A DNA stretch of 64,000 nucleotides, from assembly GCF_000733295.1 (NCBI RefSeq), contig NZ_JPMI01000423.1:62001-126000 (forward strand), in the 5' to 3' direction. This document shows positions 62,251-64,000 of this stretch, piece after piece (the stretch's first letter is position 1; every line of letters begins with the position of its first letter). The notes beneath the pieces were generated by a model. It was given only the letters and a program-made list of their open reading frames with translations. It was not told the DNA's origin and made no database searches. Source of the DNA: Archangium violaceum Cb vi76 (GTDB lineage: Bacteria > Myxococcota > Myxococcia > Myxococcales > Myxococcaceae). The translations under genes were made by a program, and so were the position numbers.

Positions 62251-62671
62251 ATGGTTTTTCTCTCCGGTCGAGTCCTCCGCACGGGAACACGAGAAACTCC
62301 ACCGTCCGAAGGAAGTACCCATGTTAGACTCGAAGTCTCGGATTCCTATAGAGTTCAGTAAACCCACCTAATATTGTTGGGTTCTCAACAGAAGTTTCAT
62401 TTCGTGGCTGACGGCACAGCGCGGCGCGTCATGCGCGGATGCGTGCCCTCCCCCCACCTGCAACCACCGGGATACTTGCAATGGCTAGCAAGTCGCTGGT
62501 ACTTTCTTCATCACTCGAACGAACTCGGGTGCCGTGGAGAGGGGCCGGGCTGGGGGTGTTTTCCTGACGCGGAGCGTCCAGGTTGACGCGGCGCGCAATG
62601 CCAGACAGGTTTCCGGCGGCATCCCGTTTCTTCGTTGTACGGACGAAGCCATTCAGTGGCGGAGGGGCGCG
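62251..62671. other. Divergent regulatory region
   Basis: 421 bases between the di-haem gene (minus) and the small-protein/ROK unit (plus). No gene is convincing in it. An A/T-rich stretch at about 62320-62400 suits promoters for the minus-strand gene. It holds the inverted repeat at 62474-62493 (separate entry) and a smaller dyad AGACT-cga-AGTCT at 62326-62338. Confidence 0.55.
62474..62493. promoter_or_regulatory. Inverted repeat ACTTGC-N8-GCAAGT
   Basis: Perfect 6-base arms with 8 bases between, midway in the gap shared by the di-haem gene and the ROK regulator unit. ROK repressors bind interrupted palindromes of about this size, so it may be its operator and control both sides. Candidate only. 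Confidence 0.4.
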
Positions 62672-62986
62672 ATGCACCGGCACGAGCGATTCGCGTGGAC
62701 ATGGGCGGCGGCGGGAGCGCTCTCGGTGCTGGGGCTGTACGGGTTCGAGGTCCCCTCAGGTGCATCCCCGGTGTCTTTCTCTGCCCGGGGCGCAACGGGT
62801 GGCGAGCAGGCCACCCCGCTGGAGGGCATGGGGCCAGCCGTCGAAGGCTTCGGGCTGAAATTGGAGGAAGTCCCGCTCACGACGGAGCCGAAGCGGTACA
62901 CAATCGGCGCCAGCCGCGTCTCGGACGGGAAGAGGGGGGATGGCATGGGCTGCACCCCCGCTCCCGCGCGGCCGAATGGAGCGTGA
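62672..62986 (+). CDS. Small secreted or anchored protein upstream of the ROK regulator
   Basis: 104 residues with GGAGG 7 bases before the ATG. An N-terminal hydrophobic stretch (WTWAAAGALSVLGLYGF) forms a signal peptide or anchor. The rest is Gly/Pro-rich with no recognised motif (SFSARGATGG, GMGPAVEGFGLKLEEVPL). The stop is 7 bases before the ROK ATG, so the two are in one unit. The family is unknown; the reading frame is short and should be treated with caution. Confidence 0.5.
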   Translation: MHRHERFAWTWAAAGALSVLGLYGFEVPSGASPVSFSARGATGGEQATPLEGMGPAVEGFGLKLEEVPLTTEPKRYTIGASRVSDGKRGDGMGCTPAPARPNGA

Positions 62987-62993
62987 GGGTACG

Positions 62994-64000
62994 ATGAAAG
63001 TGGGAACGGCGGATACGGCGACGACGGTCGACGCGGCGGGCATGCGCGCGCAGAACAGCAGCCTGTTGCTGAACATGATCTGGCGCGAGCAGCAGCTGTC
63101 GCGGGCGGAGATCGCCCGGCGCACGGAGCTGAGCCCGTCCACCGTGTCCGCCATCGTCGCGGACCTGGAGCACTCCGGACTGGTGCGCAACATCGGCGCC
63201 GGGGTGTCGCGGGGTGGCCGCCGCCCGACCCTCATCGGCTTCTGTGATGACGCCTTCAGCATCATCGGCGTGGAGATGGGCGCCACGCACGTGACGGTCG
63301 TGCTCACGGATCTGCGCGGGCGCGTGCGCGCGCACCGGCACTCCCCCCACGCGGTGCGCGAGGATCCCAAGGGCACGCTCCAGAAGGTGCGGGAGCTGGT
63401 GCAGGAGTGCCTGGACGCCGAGCGCGTGCCGCGCCGCTCCGTGCTGGGCATGGGCGTGGCCGTGCCGAGCCCCGTGCACCCGTCCACCCCGGGCAAGCTG
63501 TCCCCGCTCATCGTGCCGGCGTGGCGCGACTACGACGTGCAGGAGTCGCTCAAGTCCGCCTTCAACATGCCGGTGTTCGTGGACAACGACGCCAACCTGG
63601 GCGCGCTGTCGGAGCGCTACTGGGGCGCGGGCGTGGGGGGCGAGGACCTGACGTACATCAAGCTGGGCACCGGTATTGGCGCCGGCTTCATCATCCACGG
63701 CGACGTCTACCGGGGCTCGGGCGGCACCGCCGGGGAGATCAGCCACATCGCCGTGGACCCGGCCGGCCAGCAGTGCGTGTGCGGGCTGCGCGGGTGCCTC
63801 GTCACCCTCATCGGCACCGGGCCGCTGCTGGAGCGGGCGCGGGAGCTGATGGGCCCGCGGGGCCGCCGTGCGCCCACGGTGCGTGAGCTGGTGGAAGGCG
63901 CGCGCTCGGGCGAGGCGGCCGCCCGGCAGGTCATCGACAGCCTGGGGCACTACCTGGGCATCGCCGTGGCGGGCCTGCTCAACCTGCTCAACCCGGCCAT
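62994..64000 (+). CDS. ROK-family transcriptional regulator (3' end outside the window)
   Basis: 336 codons are visible and the frame is open at the end. The start has GAGGG upstream. The N-terminal winged helix-turn-helix is at about 23-72 (RAEIARRTELSPSTVSAIVA). The ROK domain follows: VGVEMG-like IIGVEMGATHVTVVLTDLRG (sugar-kinase fold), VFVDNDANLGALSERYWG, YIKLGTGIGAGFIIHGDVYRGSGGTAGEISHIAVDPAG and the zinc motif CVCGLRGCL. ROK repressors such as NagC/XylR bind a sugar to release DNA. Divergent from the di-haem gene, whose binding-like domain also points to carbohydrate. Ligand unknown. Confidence 0.92.
   Translation, partial: MKVGTADTATTVDAAGMRAQNSSLLLNMIWREQQLSRAEIARRTELSPSTVSAIVADLEHSGLVRNIGAGVSRGGRRPTLIGFCDDAFSIIGVEMGATHVTVVLTDLRGRVRAHRHSPHAVREDPKGTLQKVRELVQECLDAERVPRRSVLGMGVAVPSPVHPSTPGKLSPLIVPAWRDYDVQESLKSAFNMPVFVDNDANLGALSERYWGAGVGGEDLTYIKLGTGIGAGFIIHGDVYRGSGGTAGEISHIAVDPAGQQCVCGLRGCLVTLIGTGPLLERARELMGPRGRRAPTVRELVEGARSGEAAARQVIDSLGHYLGIAVAGLLNLLNPA

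Overview
The window reads as chromosomal DNA of a myxobacterium, probably of the Cystobacter/Archangium/Myxococcus side of the order. The grounds are uniformly high GC, short gaps, many Ser/Thr kinase and histidine kinase genes, and families largely confined to myxobacteria: DUF2378 (TIGR02265), a choice-of-anchor X-type protein, the double-CXXCG family, and SitA-type toxin lipoproteins. About 50 protein genes are recognisable. No rRNA, tRNA, CRISPR array or complete insertion sequence was seen.

The most striking feature is four toxin/immunity cassettes of the type known in Myxococcus as SitAI, where lipoprotein toxins pass between kin by TraA/TraB outer-membrane exchange. Cassette 1 (0.8-2.5 kb) is a SitA5-like toxin with an SHH-type nuclease end and a DUF7668-like immunity protein. 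Cassette 2 (18.5-21.4 kb) is a different lipoprotein with an HNH end, a SUKH-like immunity protein, a 40-residue internally deleted copy of that immunity gene, and two copies of a 24-bp palindrome upstream. Cassette 3 (25.8-28.0 kb) shares cassette 1's delivery part but ends in a GIY-YIG-like domain, with a composite immunity protein. Cassette 4 (46.7-48.1 kb) is a SitA6-like/double-CXXCG pair. In every cassette the toxin comes first and the immunity gene follows within 1-20 bp. The left edge holds broken genes (an ankyrin fragment and a frameshifted zinc-ribbon frame) next to a partial TIR-like gene, as expected of a recombination-prone accessory spot.

Between cassettes the content is mostly housekeeping and signalling. 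2.6-9.1 kb: kinase, ODP-like metallo-beta-lactamase, choice-of-anchor X protein, secreted hydrolase, redoxin, SDR. 9.2-18.5 kb: a regulator-kinase coupled to a KaiC-like ATPase, a glycosyltransferase, a LysR regulator, a hydrolase, DUF2378, a pseudokinase and rsmB. 21.5-25.8 kb: a degenerate AroQ-like protein, fmt, a HAMP-like membrane protein and a HEAT-repeat lipoprotein. 28-40 kb: LETM1-like protein, UPF0173-type hydrolase, an HSP90/helical-repeat pair, two histidine kinases and tex. 39.8-46.7 kb: an Oar-like TonB receptor with a lipoprotein, an M14 peptidase and an alanine/glycine symporter.

From 48 to 64 kb there are four glycosyltransferases, a DUF819 transporter translationally coupled to a dipeptide epimerase (probably peptide or muropeptide use, flanked by M20 and C39 peptidase lipoproteins), a di-haem oxidoreductase with an N-terminal carbohydrate-binding-like region, and a ROK regulator cut by the window end. 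All functions are read from sequence motifs by eye; no database search was run.
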